Shown piece by piece: positions 1 to 12,200 of a stretch of 64,000 nucleotides of DNA. The position numbers and the translations under genes are program-made. Source of the stretch: Labia minor (Eukaryota; Arthropoda; Insecta; Dermaptera; Spongiphoridae); assembly GCA_963082975.1 (NCBI GenBank), contig OY720347.1:10460225-10524224 (forward strand), read 5' to 3'. Below the pieces are notes generated by a model. The model had not been told where the DNA came from, made no database searches, and saw nothing but the letters and a program-made list of their open reading frames with translations. The first letter of the stretch is position 1. Each line of letters starts with the position of its first letter.

Positions 1-202
1 TTGAATTGCTGAAAGTACCAGAATTAATTTTTTAACACTGGAAATCTCACGCGCCAACACGTGATGTGGTGCCATCAAAAAAGAGCCAAACTTTCGCTGG
101 TTTAATAAATATTATTTATTAATTTTATTTTATAATTGAATTAATTTAATTTAATTTAAATTAATATATGTTATTTAATCCAATTCAAATTTGCGAGATA
201 TG
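1..202. repeat. Direct repeat, copy A (starts at or before window edge)
   Basis: A block of about 200 bp is repeated in the same orientation at 1050-1253. Shared landmarks are ctgaaagtaccagaat, aaatctcacgcgccaacacg and caaatttgcgagata, in the same order and at similar spacing. No coding content was seen. The copies could be the ends of a short LTR-like (TRIM-type) element or two insertions of one dispersed repeat. No target-site duplication can be judged because copy A reaches the window edge. Confidence 0.7.
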
Positions 203-639
203 CTGAATATGCTTTTAAATAAAAAAAAATTTCAAGAAAGTAATTGGAATTATTAATATTAAGAATCAATAAATAAATTTATTAAATATACATTTAAACA
301 TGTAAATTAATCTATATATAAATTTAATAAATATTCAAACAATAATTGAAACAATATAAATAAAACGATTCAATATTTTACTTACATTTTGATTTATATT
401 TTTATTTTTATTACAACTATTATTATGGGTATGTTATTTTTGGCAGTTTAAAAAAAATTAAAAATATTAATAAAATTTATCAAAATAATAAGTTGAAAAG
501 ATTTCCAATTATTTTTATTTATTTATTGTAAATTTTTCAATGTAACCATGGTAACCATAAATAGACTTTTACCAAAATATTACTATTTAAATTAATTTTG
601 GATAAATTATTTTTGGATTTAACTACACTAAAACCTTCC

Positions 640-1000
640 CTGGGACGCCCACAACAATCCCTGAAAGTTTCATCGCAATCGGACGGGTAGTTTTTGAGTA
701 TTTGACAGACACACACACAGACAGACAGACAGACAGACATATATATATATATATTCATTCACATCGTATTTTTAATATTTTTGTAATAATAATCAGTTTG
801 CTGAAAAAAATAATTATGAATTATATATATATATATATATATACGTATATAAATTTCATTTTTCTCGTGAAGCTGGTGCGCATTCCGTCTGCTTTCAAAT
901 TTCTTACGCACAAGTTTTCACTTCTGTCGGCCAGTCCCACGACTGCCAATTCTTTTTCCTTTAAAGTGACCGTAAAAATAAAGATATATGTTTGATAGTT
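640..1000. repeat. Dispersed repeat block between the direct repeats
   Basis: Contains a 'tttcatcgcaatcggacggg' motif followed by (acag)n-type simple sequence, a style common at one end of non-autonomous arthropod repeats. It is followed at about 857-965 by a segment that recurs in reverse complement at 46852-46960 (landmark gtcggccagtcccacgactg). No real gene is supported here; the short ORFs are AT microsatellite translations. Confidence 0.55.
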
Positions 1001-1049
1001 TTTCACATGATTAAAAATTGTATAAAACTGCTATATATAGAATTTCAGC

Positions 1050-1253
1050 TTGATTGAATCTCCCTGAAAGTACCAGAATAAATTTCTTAAGACTGCAAAT
1101 CTCACGCGCCAACACGTGACATGGTGGAATCAACAAAGAGTCAAACATGCGCTGATTTAATACATATTATTTATTAATTTTAATTTATAATTAATTATAT
1201 TTAATTTAAATATAATATATGTTAATTAATCCACTTCAAATTTGCGAGATAGT
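1050..1253. repeat. Direct repeat, copy B
   Basis: Second copy of the block at 1-202, same orientation, roughly 80-85% similar by eye with small indels. Confidence 0.7.
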
Positions 1254-1814
1254 CGAGTGGAGACACTCCAGCTTATAATATACACTTTGTACATAGGCTA
1301 AGATTTTATCAATATCTAATCAAACAACCCACAAATGAATTTTTTAAAGTCTATATGAAGTTCAACAATGAATTACGTTACCTGTGGTATCTCAATCATG
1401 TGGGAGTTTTATATTTATTCCTTAGGGTTTATCCGGTTTATTATATTCTGAAAATACGAGAAATGATTAAGAACAAAAAAGAGATTACAGTTAATAAACG
1501 TATAATTGAGTCCCAATTAAAGGTATAAATGCACTGATTTTACGTTGCCCTTGGTATCTTTACAATGCACAGCCCGATAGACAGAATACCAGAATAAAAA
1601 GAATGAGGGAAGAATAGTTGGAAACTTGTTTATGTGGGGAAACTAATTGAGAAACATTCGGCTGCTAGGCCAAAGACTCATTGCAAAGGACAAACAATAT
1701 AAAAGAACGCAAGACCGAAGACCCATAGAATAAACGAAGAAATCAATTAATTTAAATTAAAATTATTATTGAATGATGATATTTTAAGTTTATTTCTAAA
1801 TTTTATTATTTATT

Positions 1815-2190
1815 ATTTTTCAACTGAGACCTGTACGATGTCAGCTGAACGTGTGCGAAATATTTTGCACAACCATTTGAATATGGAAAGCTGTGTGCAA
1901 CGTGGGTGCCGCGTTTGCTAACGTTTGACCAAAAACTGCTTCGAAAAACCATTTCTACTGACAATTTGGCGCTGTAGGCGTAATCCAAACGAATTTTTGC
2001 TGTTGATGAGACTTAAATTAAACTAAATCAAATTTTATTAATTAAATTTAATTAATTAATTAGAACACCTTTATGAGAAATGTATCAGTGTTTATGGAGA
2101 TTATGTTGAAAAATATAACAAAAAAAAAATTTAAAAACATCGTTTTTCTTGGTCAGGCCGAAAACTTTTCACCCCACCCTCGTATATAAC
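1815..2190 (+). pseudogene. Mariner transposase relic
   Basis: The plus strand encodes broken but recognisable mariner transposase: an 'ERVRNILHNHLNM' stretch, then, in another frame, 'WVPRLLTFDQK', then 'RRNPNEF', the region just before the first catalytic Asp. Frameshifts and stops interrupt it. The end near 2155-2185 (cttttcaccccaccctcgta) looks like a mariner terminal repeat. The catalytic core is not present. A relic only, with no coding potential. Confidence 0.65.
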
Positions 2191-2199
2191 GTTAAAAAA

Positions 2200-3554
2200 G
2201 TTAGTTTTGGTTTTATAAAATAACTTCTATCTCTATCTGGACATGTCCTTGCATTTCATTATTAAACCAATATCGTCTAGTTATAATAAAAAAAAACTTA
2301 TAATAAAATGAATATTAATTTATAATGAATCCCATTATAACATACACAATAAAATATATAATTAATTTCGTGATGAAATTAAAAACTAAATAGAAAAACA
2401 TAGAAAATGAATGTTTTAATATGCTGATTGAAATAAAATAAATGTAAAGCTAGCTATTTTTTTAGACTTTTCAACAAAATACTATGCATCACACATCGGT
2501 ATATCTAAATAGATAATAATAGATAGATTTAATTAAATTTATATATAAATTAATTATACAAAAAGATTAAAAAAAAGAAGATACCTTTAAATGCACCTGC
2601 TATTAAATTATTTTGGATATATTCTTGAGATGTAAACACGTAGGGTATTTGATAAATGAATTATAAGAGAAAATAGCTCACAGTCAAATAAAAAAGTTTA
2701 TTTATTTATTGCAAATGTTTTCAACTATTAAAAAAATTGAAATTATAAATTTCTAATAAGTATATTAAAAAATTGTGATAATATATAAGTTATTATCTAA
2801 TTATACTTTTGATAACTGTTAGACTATTTGTTATATAGTAGAACGTTCAACCATTTTATTTATTAAAATTGATGGAAGGAAAATGCACTTAATTAATAAA
2901 TGACTTATTACAATAGATGATGAATTGAGTAGGAATAATAAGGGGTTTCATGGGTTAGGAAGTTAGTCCCTCCCTTTACATTAATATTTTGCACTCATTT
3001 AAAATCCCTAATTATATAGATATATTTAGTAGTTTATATTTTAAATAACAATAATAAGTTCTATTATTTAGGCTAAAAATATGGTGAGTCTTTTTCCATA
3101 ATTTTGTATTGTTTACAATTCTACATTCTATATTATAAAATAATTAATTGGAAATATACTTTAGGTATATAGAAAGTTGTATTAACTATATTATAGGAAA
3201 TAACAAAAATAAACAATTTTTAAAATATAATAGTTATTGATAAATTAAAATAAAATTCTTAAGGTTTCAATAATTAATAAAAAATTAACTCTTTTATTGT
3301 AAAAATCATTATACAATTTATTTATTTAAACATAGCAAAATTAAAATAATTATATTTAAGATGTTATAGAGTTGTATCTTGTGTTATATTTATTTAAATT
3401 TTTGATTTTTTTTTTTTGGTTTTTATATTTTGGGTGTATGTAGAAAAAAAGAGGCAAGAGGATTATTATTCTTTAAAAATTAGTATTAAGTTATATTTTT
3501 TGAGAAATGATCTTGTCTAATTGTCTTAATAAAATTAATGATTCAAACAATATT
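2200..3554. other. AT-rich intergenic DNA, nothing recognised
   Basis: Long A/T runs and no open frame with recognisable coding character on either strand. No RNA gene or transposon end was identified. Confidence 0.5.
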
Positions 3555-6500
3555 TATATATTAAAAATGACTGTCAAGGCATTATTTTTAAAAATAATCA
3601 GTTTAAACTAATAGTGTAAGTATCACAAATATGAATTTATTCCTTAAGTTTCAAAAGTAGATAATTTCCATAATTGTACATTATAATATATAATATATTA
3701 TAAAAATTTTCTTTGTTTTTTTTTTTTTTGTTAATTATTTGAGAACATAATTTTTTTTTTATGAAAATGACCACATTCAACTAGAACTAAATATAATAAT
3801 AAAATCACAAATGTAAATTTAAAGATTATTAGAATTAATTGTTATAAATATTATTAAATTCAGATAAAAAATTTTCTTCTAAAAATTTTCATTGAAAAAA
3901 ATTCAAAATTAATAAATTAATAAAAATTAATAAATTAATGTATAAATATTAATATAGAATGGACGTATATATATAAATATAATGGAATATAGGAAACATT
4001 TTATTTGTAGGGGAAAGTCTCAAAATTTATTTACCTTTTTAATATATTATATATATTTATAAATGTAAGAATTAATAAGTTATTGTATAAAATTAGAATA
4101 GAAAAGTAAAATATTCAAATAATGTGTTTTAAAAGGATTGAATATTAGCTAAGTTCACACACTTTGGTCAAATGTTTGTAGCTAACTTGATTATTAAATT
4201 ACCTTGAATGTTACGTGTGTGTGTATGTATATATATATATATATATATAAATATGTGTATGTGATTTGATGGTGTATTTGTATGAGTGTGTCCGTAATGT
4301 CCTGTACCTATTACAACTATATAATGCCATTTTAAAGCATGACTAAATAGTTTAATGAAAAAAATAAAAAATAAAATAGAACCTATAAATTATAAACATT
4401 GGTGGTTGTAAAATTGCAAAAGTATTTTTTTTAATTTGTATTATATATAAATAATAGATAAAATGGTTGATCATGAGTGCAGCATTTCACCAAATAACCA
4501 AGAAGAAATAATTAAGCCGTTATTAAGTGATCCGTTGAGGTTAGGAGAGACATGGTTTTTAATAGATAGTCGATGGTTTCGTAAATTTAAATTATATATT
4601 GGCTTGGATAAAGTGTGTAATGACTACGATGATAATATCGAGATTGAACATCCCGGTCCTGTCGACAACTCGGCATTATTTCAGAATGGGAAAAGTGAAC
4701 CAATCCATGAGAAACTGGAAGAGAATTTAAATTATGAACTTGTTTCTGAAAAGGTTTGGAATTGTTTAATCGAATGGTATGGCATGGTACAAGATCAAGA
4801 GCCAATTTCACGTAAAGTCATTGAAAATGGGAAAAGTTTCATCGTTGAAGTGTACCTTCGCAATTTGATCTTATCCAAAGATTTTAATATGGAGAAGAAA
4901 ATTCATCGAAGCTTTAGTTCATCGGATACGCTAGAAACGGTGGTAACCGTAATGAAGGAGGTTTTCGAGATGCCAGAAGATCAACCAGTTCGACTGTTTT
5001 GTTACCATAAATCACGTGAATTTGATAAATTGGACAATTTTAAAAATACGATTCAAATGCAGGGCCTTTACGAAAATCAAACGATAATTATCACAAAAGA
5101 ATGTAACGATAATTCTACCTCAACAGCAACAACCACTTCAACCTCCACCTCCACTTCCACCACCAATTCGTTGCATAATTTGAAAAATGCCTCGACAAAT
5201 CCTAATCCAATCTCCTCGTATCCTACTCGATACGGGAATCAATATTCGAATAAGAAAAACATGCGAAATATACAACCGGGTCTCTGTGGGTTAACGAATT
5301 TAGGAAATACCTGTTTTATGAATAGCGTTTTACAATGTATGAGTAATTGTTCACCGATAACCAAATATTTCCTTGAGAATGAGTATCTGCATGAATTGAA
5401 TGAAGAGAATCCATTGGGAATGAAAGGGGAGATTGCCAAATCGTATGGGGAATTAATTAAAGTGATGTGGTCGGGACACCATTCGGACACCACCCCGCAT
5501 CAATTCAAATTGCAAGTGGGACGTTTCGCACCCCAATTTTATGGCTATCAACAGCACGATTCCCAAGAATTATTGACCTTCCTGCTGGATGGACTTCATG
5601 AGGATTTGAATCGGATTAAAAAGAAACCGTATATTATTTTAAGAGACTCTGACGGCCGTCCAGATAATGAAGTTGCCAAAGAGGCCTGGGATAATTATTT
5701 AAAACGGAATGACTCCGTTATTATTGACTTCTTTCATGGTTTATTAAAATCTACGATCGTTTGTCCGGAATGTGATAAAATCTCCATCACGTTTGATCCA
5801 TTTTGTTACTTGTCCTTGCCTGTGCCAATTAAACGAGAACGGCAAATCGATGTGATCCTCGTGCCCAACGATCCTAACAAACAATTGGAGAAACATCGAA
5901 TTTATGTCAGCAAAGATGGCAAAATTGAAAACCTCGCCATTGCCTTAAGCAAAGCAACCAAGATCGATGTCAACGCATTGGTTTTCACTGTCATCTACAA
6001 ACATCATATCCATAAATTTTTCTCTCTCCATGATCAGCTCGTCAATTTGGAAGAGAAAGAGGAATGTTATGTTTACGAGGTCGACGCCAATGCGAGTGAC
6101 AACAAAAATTATATTCTTGTGCCAGTTGTATTATGTGAGGCGAATCAGAAGAAACTTTTTGAAATTCCTTTTTTAATTACAGTCCCAAGGAATAATTGCA
6201 ATTATCAAATCTTAACGAGTGCTATTCAAAAAAAATTGGCCAGAAATATTGTTCTTGCCAATGATTGCAATTATAATAGTAATAGTAATAGTAATAATGG
6301 CGAAGGGGATGATATCACAATTGGTCCCAACAAGGATATTCTCCATCAGGATAACGTCGATAACGCCCTAGTAGAAAATAATATCGAGAAATCGAATGCT
6401 GGCGATGGCAGTAATGGATATAACAAGAAACTCTTCTCCATTTATCTGGTCTTACAAAAAGCAATGGACCAAAATTCTGATCTGACATTGATTGTCGACG

Positions 6501-7490
6501 ACGGCAACACCATTGAATTCCCCAAAAATCTAGGTCGCCATTATATTGCAGTCAAGTGCAATTCCAATTGTGTTAATTACAAAGAGAGTGAATACATTGC
6601 TGCTGAAGTCAGTCATCAACGACCAATGAAATTGAATTTATATGCATGCCTCGATTTGTATACCACTTGTGAGAAGCTGGGAGCAAACGACGCCTGGTAT
6701 TGTCCCACATGCAAAAAACATCAACAGGCCACCAAGAAATTCGATTTATGGAGTCTACCTAAAATTTTAATAATACACTTGAAAAGATTCTCCTATAAAC
6801 CGCATCGACGAGATAAAATTGATGCTTCTATTGACTTCCCATTAAAATCGCTGGACTTATCCAAATTTATTATCAATCAAGATCACCCAGGCAATGCTAT
6901 CTATGATCTTATTGGTGTATGCAACCATTACGGTGGAATGGGTGGAGGACATTATACTGCTTATGCTCAAAATAAATTAGATGGCAATTGGTATTCGTTC
7001 GATGACAGCCATGTATCATCGATATCCGAAAAGACTGTCGTCTCCAATGCTGCATATGTTCTGTTTTATATGCAACGTGAAGAAAACATTGAACCAATGG
7101 ATATTAATTAATTAATTCATGTATCTTCTCCCTTCCATCCTTCATCATCATCATCATTCCTCTTTCTATCCTTTTTCCCTTACCATTCCCTTTCTGAAAA
7201 AAAATATCCAGTCCTTTACTTATACAACACACACAAACATGATCCACAACATTATCACTTTTTTTTTCATCATCCTCTCCCTCAATCTAATTTGTTTCCT
7301 TTTCTTAATATCAATTTGATTTTTAATTTTGGAAAAAAATCTAAACAAAATATATCTATAACAAAATTTTACAAATTCATTTCAAAACACACCAAAATGT
7401 GCCTCATTTTCAAGATTGTGAATTCTAATAAATAATAATATTTCATCCCACTCTCTCTCTCTCTCTCTCTTTACTACAGTTTTTCAATTG
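3555..7490 (+). repeat. Inverted duplication, arm A
   Basis: This segment matches 26585-31111 in reverse complement. It contains the USP gene plus about 0.9 kb of 5' and 0.4 kb of 3' flank. Landmarks shared in the flanks include the stretch around 3565-3665 (facing 31000-31105), 4140-4200 (facing 29720-29800) and 7200-7410 (facing 26640-26810). The flanks differ by many substitutions and indels, whereas about 4365-6941 looks identical to about 26998-29572. Arm A lacks the transposon insertions present in arm B, so it is closer to the pre-insertion state. Confidence 0.85.
4463..7111 (+). CDS. USP4/USP15: Ubiquitin carboxyl-terminal hydrolase, USP4/11/15 type (copy A)
   Basis: 882-residue intronless ORF. 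It is a deubiquitinating cysteine protease of the USP4/USP11/USP15 group, which cleaves ubiquitin from substrates in cytoplasm and nucleus. Order seen: N-terminal DUSP domain (about 10-125, with GETWFLIDSRWF), a ubiquitin-like domain (about 130-215), a Ser/Thr-rich linker, and a USP catalytic core from about 275 to 875 split by a variable insert. The Cys box NLGNTCFMNS places the nucleophile at Cys284; the His box GGMGGGHYTAYA gives His830; Asp847/Asp848 follow in YSFDDS. Zinc-ribbon pairs CPEC and CPTC are present. The length is somewhat shorter than the roughly 950-980 aa I recall for vertebrate USP15. The start is the first ATG and opens directly into the family N-terminus. The lack of introns is odd beside its intron-rich neighbours and suggests a retrocopy origin. 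A nearly identical copy lies at 26819-29476 in inverted orientation. Which vertebrate paralogue it corresponds to cannot be decided by eye. Confidence 0.93.
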   Translation: MVDHECSISPNNQEEIIKPLLSDPLRLGETWFLIDSRWFRKFKLYIGLDKVCNDYDDNIEIEHPGPVDNSALFQNGKSEPIHEKLEENLNYELVSEKVWNCLIEWYGMVQDQEPISRKVIENGKSFIVEVYLRNLILSKDFNMEKKIHRSFSSSDTLETVVTVMKEVFEMPEDQPVRLFCYHKSREFDKLDNFKNTIQMQGLYENQTIIITKECNDNSTSTATTTSTSTSTSTTNSLHNLKNASTNPNPISSYPTRYGNQYSNKKNMRNIQPGLCGLTNLGNTCFMNSVLQCMSNCSPITKYFLENEYLHELNEENPLGMKGEIAKSYGELIKVMWSGHHSDTTPHQFKLQVGRFAPQFYGYQQHDSQELLTFLLDGLHEDLNRIKKKPYIILRDSDGRPDNEVAKEAWDNYLKRNDSVIIDFFHGLLKSTIVCPECDKISITFDPFCYLSLPVPIKRERQIDVILVPNDPNKQLEKHRIYVSKDGKIENLAIALSKATKIDVNALVFTVIYKHHIHKFFSLHDQLVNLEEKEECYVYEVDANASDNKNYILVPVVLCEANQKKLFEIPFLITVPRNNCNYQILTSAIQKKLARNIVLANDCNYNSNSNSNNGEGDDITIGPNKDILHQDNVDNALVENNIEKSNAGDGSNGYNKKLFSIYLVLQKAMDQNSDLTLIVDDGNTIEFPKNLGRHYIAVKCNSNCVNYKESEYIAAEVSHQRPMKLNLYACLDLYTTCEKLGANDAWYCPTCKKHQQATKKFDLWSLPKILIIHLKRFSYKPHRRDKIDASIDFPLKSLDLSKFIINQDHPGNAIYDLIGVCNHYGGMGGGHYTAYAQNKLDGNWYSFDDSHVSSISEKTVVSNAAYVLFYMQREENIEPMDIN

Positions 7491-8384
7491 TTCAAGTAAA
7501 ATCAAATTTAAAAATGTTAATTCAAATTTTTTTACAACACTTTAAATTTGAGTAATTTTTTATATGTGTAATTTAAAAATCTATAATTGAACACTTAAAA
7601 ATGGACATGATTTCGTTCCTTACTTATAAATATATATATATATATATATACTTTGAATAAAATTTTTAAAACTATTAAATCTTTAAATTTATTTATTTCT
7701 TTATTATTATATATGACGGTCCATTAACAAAATTATTAAAATCAATTAATATTTTCATTTATTACCTATTTGTAAATTTTTTCGAAATATCAAAATTATT
7801 TCTGTTTTAATCTTGATTTTTTTGCATAATTTTTACAAAATATTTTTTTAAATTTGATTACCAAATTATATATAATATTTTGGGTCTCTTTTGCACAAAT
7901 ATACTATACAATTAAAATCAAGATAATTATAATTTTTAAAAGGTATGTTTCACTTTAAGCATTAATAATTTTTAATTATATTTTGATAATTACTTTCTAT
8001 TTTTATAGCATAATTTCTTTCCTTACATGATATATTATTTATTATAAATCAACTTTAAAAAACAATCTAAAAATTACATGAGATAAAAAGAAGTAACCAT
8101 AAAGCAACTTAATTCACCTAATACTTATATACATATATAAATATGGAAAATGTTAAAATGGATATTATGGCTTCCTTAATTTATATTTTTCTCTTTAAGT
8201 TAATAAAGATACAAATAAACTGTTTCTACTTGATATTTATTTAACTCATTTATCCTTATAAAAATAATCCAAAATCTAATATATACATTAGCTAAATAAA
8301 TAAATGAAATCTAATTTCACATTAAGTATAAAAAATGTAAATAAAATAAATATAAAATTATTATTATTTTAATATTACATAACC
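7491..8384. other. AT-rich intergenic DNA with simple repeats
   Basis: Contains a CT run just upstream (about 7450-7475) and a TA run near 7630-7650. No gene or transposon end was recognised. Confidence 0.5.
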
Positions 8385-8690
8385 CAAAGGGCAGTGGAAA
8401 GGTCAGTTAAGGGCAATTCTTAAACGAAATCTTTAAAAAGTCGGGTATCACAGATGGAATGAAAAGAATAGCGATAGCGATCTTAAAATGGAATTGGGCA
8501 GGTCATCTCACTAGAAAATCTAACAGGTTGACACAGAAAAGTAGAATGGAGACCCGGGTAAGAGGCTACCGAATTAGATGGTCGGATGAAGAGAGATGCA
8601 TAATTGGATGAACCTGGAGGCGTCTAAAGAAGGCCTTTATCCAACCAACGATGGGTTAAAGAGGCTTCTTGATGATGATGATGACAATGA
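8385..8690 (+). mobile_element. 3' fragment of an RTE-like LINE
   Basis: The plus strand translates, with one frame change, to 'RAVERSVKGNS' and then 'KWNWAGHLTRKS' and 'RIRWSDEE'. This is the C-terminal tail typical of RTE-type non-LTR retrotransposon ORFs (KWxWAGH...RWxD/E). It ends in a (gatgatgatga) simple repeat, as RTE 3' ends often do. It is strongly 5'-truncated and carries stops. Confidence 0.7.
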
Positions 8691-8722
8691 TTTTAATATT
8701 AGAATTTGTTATTTGTGTAAAG

Positions 8723-9120
8723 CAGTGCTTTTCAACCTGAGGGGCGCGAGAATGTTGTAAAGGGGGAGCGAATGTATTAGAACAATTTTTGTTAAGATTT
8801 TAAACAAATATCGATTTCGCTTAGTAATTGAAAAAGAATTAAGAAAAGCGATATCTTCAATTAATCCAATTTGTGCTAAAAAAACAAGCTCAACAATCAC
8901 ATTGAATTATTATTATGTATTCTATTTTTTTGCAAGATTTGTTTTTACAATTAAAATTAGCTACATATAATTTTTTTATATATTAAATATTTGTTCATTC
9001 ATGCTTTATTATTTTCTATCCCATTAAATAAAATACTATATTATGTGAGGGGGGGGGGGGGGCGCAAGAATTTTTCTTAAAAAAAGGTGGGCGCCGGTTC
9101 AGAAAGGTTAGAAACCACTA
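8723..9120. mobile_element. Non-autonomous hAT element (398 bp) with 8-bp target duplication
   Basis: Ends are cagtgcttttcaacctgag at the left and, reading inward from the right, tagtggtttctaaccttt. It is flanked by a perfect 8-bp duplication, gtgtaaag, at 8715-8722 and 9121-9128. A run of about 14 G lies near 9049. No transposase remains. The termini resemble those at 29907-30645 and 31253-31440, so these are probably one family. Confidence 0.8.
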
Positions 9121-9283
9121 GTGTAAAGGGTCGGAGGGTTGATTAAAATTTAATAATTAAGCAATTCCTTATCAAATTAATCTTCTATTTATTTTATTTT
9201 ATTATTTTTATTTAATTTACATTTATTATTTTTTATAAACATGTTTAGCGAAAAAGTTGAAATTGACATAGTGAGATAAATAA

Positions 9284-12200
9284 TTACATATCCAAAGGAA
9301 GACCCCATGTTTCCTTTTTCATTATTATAAAAGATTCACAGCTTTTATTTAAAAATTCTGCAAGTTTTTGTTTTGAAAATACCTAAAAAAAAAAACATTA
9401 ATTATTAATTATTAAAAGAAAAAAAAATTTATTTTATTGCTAGTGGAAAAAAGTGTAAACAAGGAATAGAAACGCCATAATATCCTTGATTTTTAAAAAA
9501 AATATCTAATTGAGATGAAAATTCATTAGATTACGATATTGGATAATTTGAAAAATTACGAAACACAAACCTTATAAAGTTTATAATTCTCATTGGCAAT
9601 TAAATCAGCTAATTGGATACTTTCTGCATATTCTTCCATAAGATGAGTAACCGTTTGAAACAAAGTAACAATCTGAAAATAAATGAATAGATTTATTATC
9701 GTAATTAAAAGTTATAGTAATTTTTAATTGATTAACATATATATATATATATAAGATTTTTGTCGGCACACGTTCAAAATTTAAAAAGTTTTGCATATCT
9801 TTACGTTTCATGACCTCGAGGATCCAAAAGTGACTAAAATCTGCTGTCCGGAAAACTGTGACATTATAGACGCAAAATTGGCTGAACCGATTTCTATGAA
9901 ATTACATCACAATATTCTTATATACCCCTATTTTAACATATGAATTAATTTTTATCAATATCCAAAATAACCGCAGAAATTAATTTATAAAAATTTACAT
10001 AATACTCAATGTTGTTCATTCAGAGCATCTTGGCTCAGTGAAGTCGACTCATTTTCTACAATGAATATAATATTAATAATTCTTCAATTCCCTTATAAAG
10101 AATTATTATAATATTTAAATTTTTATTTTATTTTCTAATATTCAAATATCATTTCAATTAAATAATTTATTCTAAAAATACTAATTTTAATTAATTTAAT
10201 GAAATATATTTATAACATACTTATCTTAAATTATTATTTTTTTAAATTATTCTTATCTATTTTATTTAAAAGCATAGGCTATAATATTTATGAATATCTA
10301 ATAAAAAACAAATTAATTTTTTAGTGTTTAATGAAGCTAAAATTATTATTAAAATGAGTAAATTATATATATTATTATCTTTGTTTTTATTTATTAAACA
10401 TAGACTATAAATTATATCAATATCTAATCAATAAAGCAGATATTAAATTTTAAAAATTTATATAATGCTCCATGTTTTTCATTCAGATCCACTGCGGGCT
10501 CTGTGAGCATGTCCAAGCAAGCACAAAAAACTATGAATATAAAAAATAATCCTACTAAAAATGATTATAATTTGCTAATATTCAAATATTTAATGAGATG
10601 TCATTTTAATTAATATTTATATCATGTTTATCTTAAATTATTATTAATTATTTTATTTGAATATTTTTGCTTTTCTTTATAAAAGTGGATGGTATAAATT
10701 TTATCTATGTCCAATAAAAAAAAACAGAAATTACTTTTCTGTGTTTTATGAAATCTAAGATATTTTTAAAACAAAATAAAATGACTAAATTACATTATCT
10801 TTGTTTTTAGTTCAAATTACTCAATTATTAATTACTACTATATTTTAGGGATATAAAAATTAAAATATGATAAAAAGATGTTTTAAATTTGTGCCTTTTT
10901 AAAATTGGGTAAACATTTTAAATTTGTTTTAAATCCAAATTATTATATTCTGTTATAATTTATAAATTTAAAAATTAGAATATTTGAATTATTTTATATT
11001 TTAACACATGTAATCAATCATATGCAAATAAAATAGAAAATTTTGAAAATCAATTTGGAATAAAATTCAGAAATATGAGTTGAATCATATTAAAATATAG
11101 GTATTATTTATCAATATTTAGGTGCCTCATGCAACTTGTATGGGTATATGAATTGGGCTGGGGTCAACTTATAAGTTTCTTGTAATCGAAAGAGAATATC
11201 TATGCGGATTAAGGCCAAATCGGACAACATTAGAACAATACTAATCTCGCTAAGAAGTTCAATATTTCTATACACCAATTATAACTTACAAGTTTAAATT
11301 AAATCGTATTTAAATTGAAAAATATATATTTGAATTTATTTAAATTGTGTATGGTTGTGGGGAGACCAAATAAGTTAGAAAAGTTAGTTTTAGTATTATA
11401 AATTAAATAAATGAAAACCTATTACATACAGACTCGACCAAATAATACGTATTAATTCGGGGGTACAAGGTGCGGAGAGAGCCGAGGGCGGTCTGAGCAG
11501 CTAATTATATAAATAAAAATAAAAGTACTATCAGTTAAAACTAAGTTTAATTAAAAAGAATAATAAATAATACTTTGGGTATGCATATCTGCCTTAGATG
11601 TGCCATTTGTAATTGTCTATGGTTTTCTTCTTCTGAATATTCTTCATCTTCAACTTCATGTTCCTCATTTGGTGAATCGGCCAACCAACCACCATCAGGA
11701 AAAGTTAATACATTATATAATTGTAGTTTTAAAGTCTAAAATTTTGATCATCAAATATTTAATTTAAACTTTAATAAAAATAATGTTATTTTAATAAATG
11801 CTACTTTGTTTTAAATTAATAAAATAATCAACCTTAGTTTGTTGCGTAATTCTTTTTTTCCAAATTTGTAATCTGATTTGATATTGGCTTTGTTGATGCT
11901 CCAAAGCAACACGTTGTGAAAAAGAAATTTCTGTTTGGGATTTAATTGAAGATGGAGGTGATGGTTTTCCGTGATGATATTCTTGAAACCATTCTGCAAA
12001 ACCATCTTGGGCATTCTAAAGTAAGAAGTAAAATAAAAATAACTTTTTAAATATATTTAGATATATTTAAAATTGATAGGATATATTCATAAAATATTTT
12101 ACTATATATGCTTTATGACAAAAATATTCTCGAACGGCCCTTCTAACTCGCGCAGGATATGATTCCGGTGTAACGAAAGAATAACTTGATTGTTGATAAG

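Noticed and set aside
702..1006. ORFs of 97 and 61 aa over 702-1006
   Set aside because: They translate TA/CA microsatellites and a dispersed repeat that recurs in the PRODH intron; no gene-like features.
7119..7319. 66-aa ORF after USP copy A
   Set aside because: Lies in the 3' UTR; the matching region in arm B has a different frame and indels, so it is not conserved as protein.
9605..9811. 68-aa minus ORF
   Set aside because: Overlaps a NUP107 exon in the wrong frame and runs into intron microsatellite.
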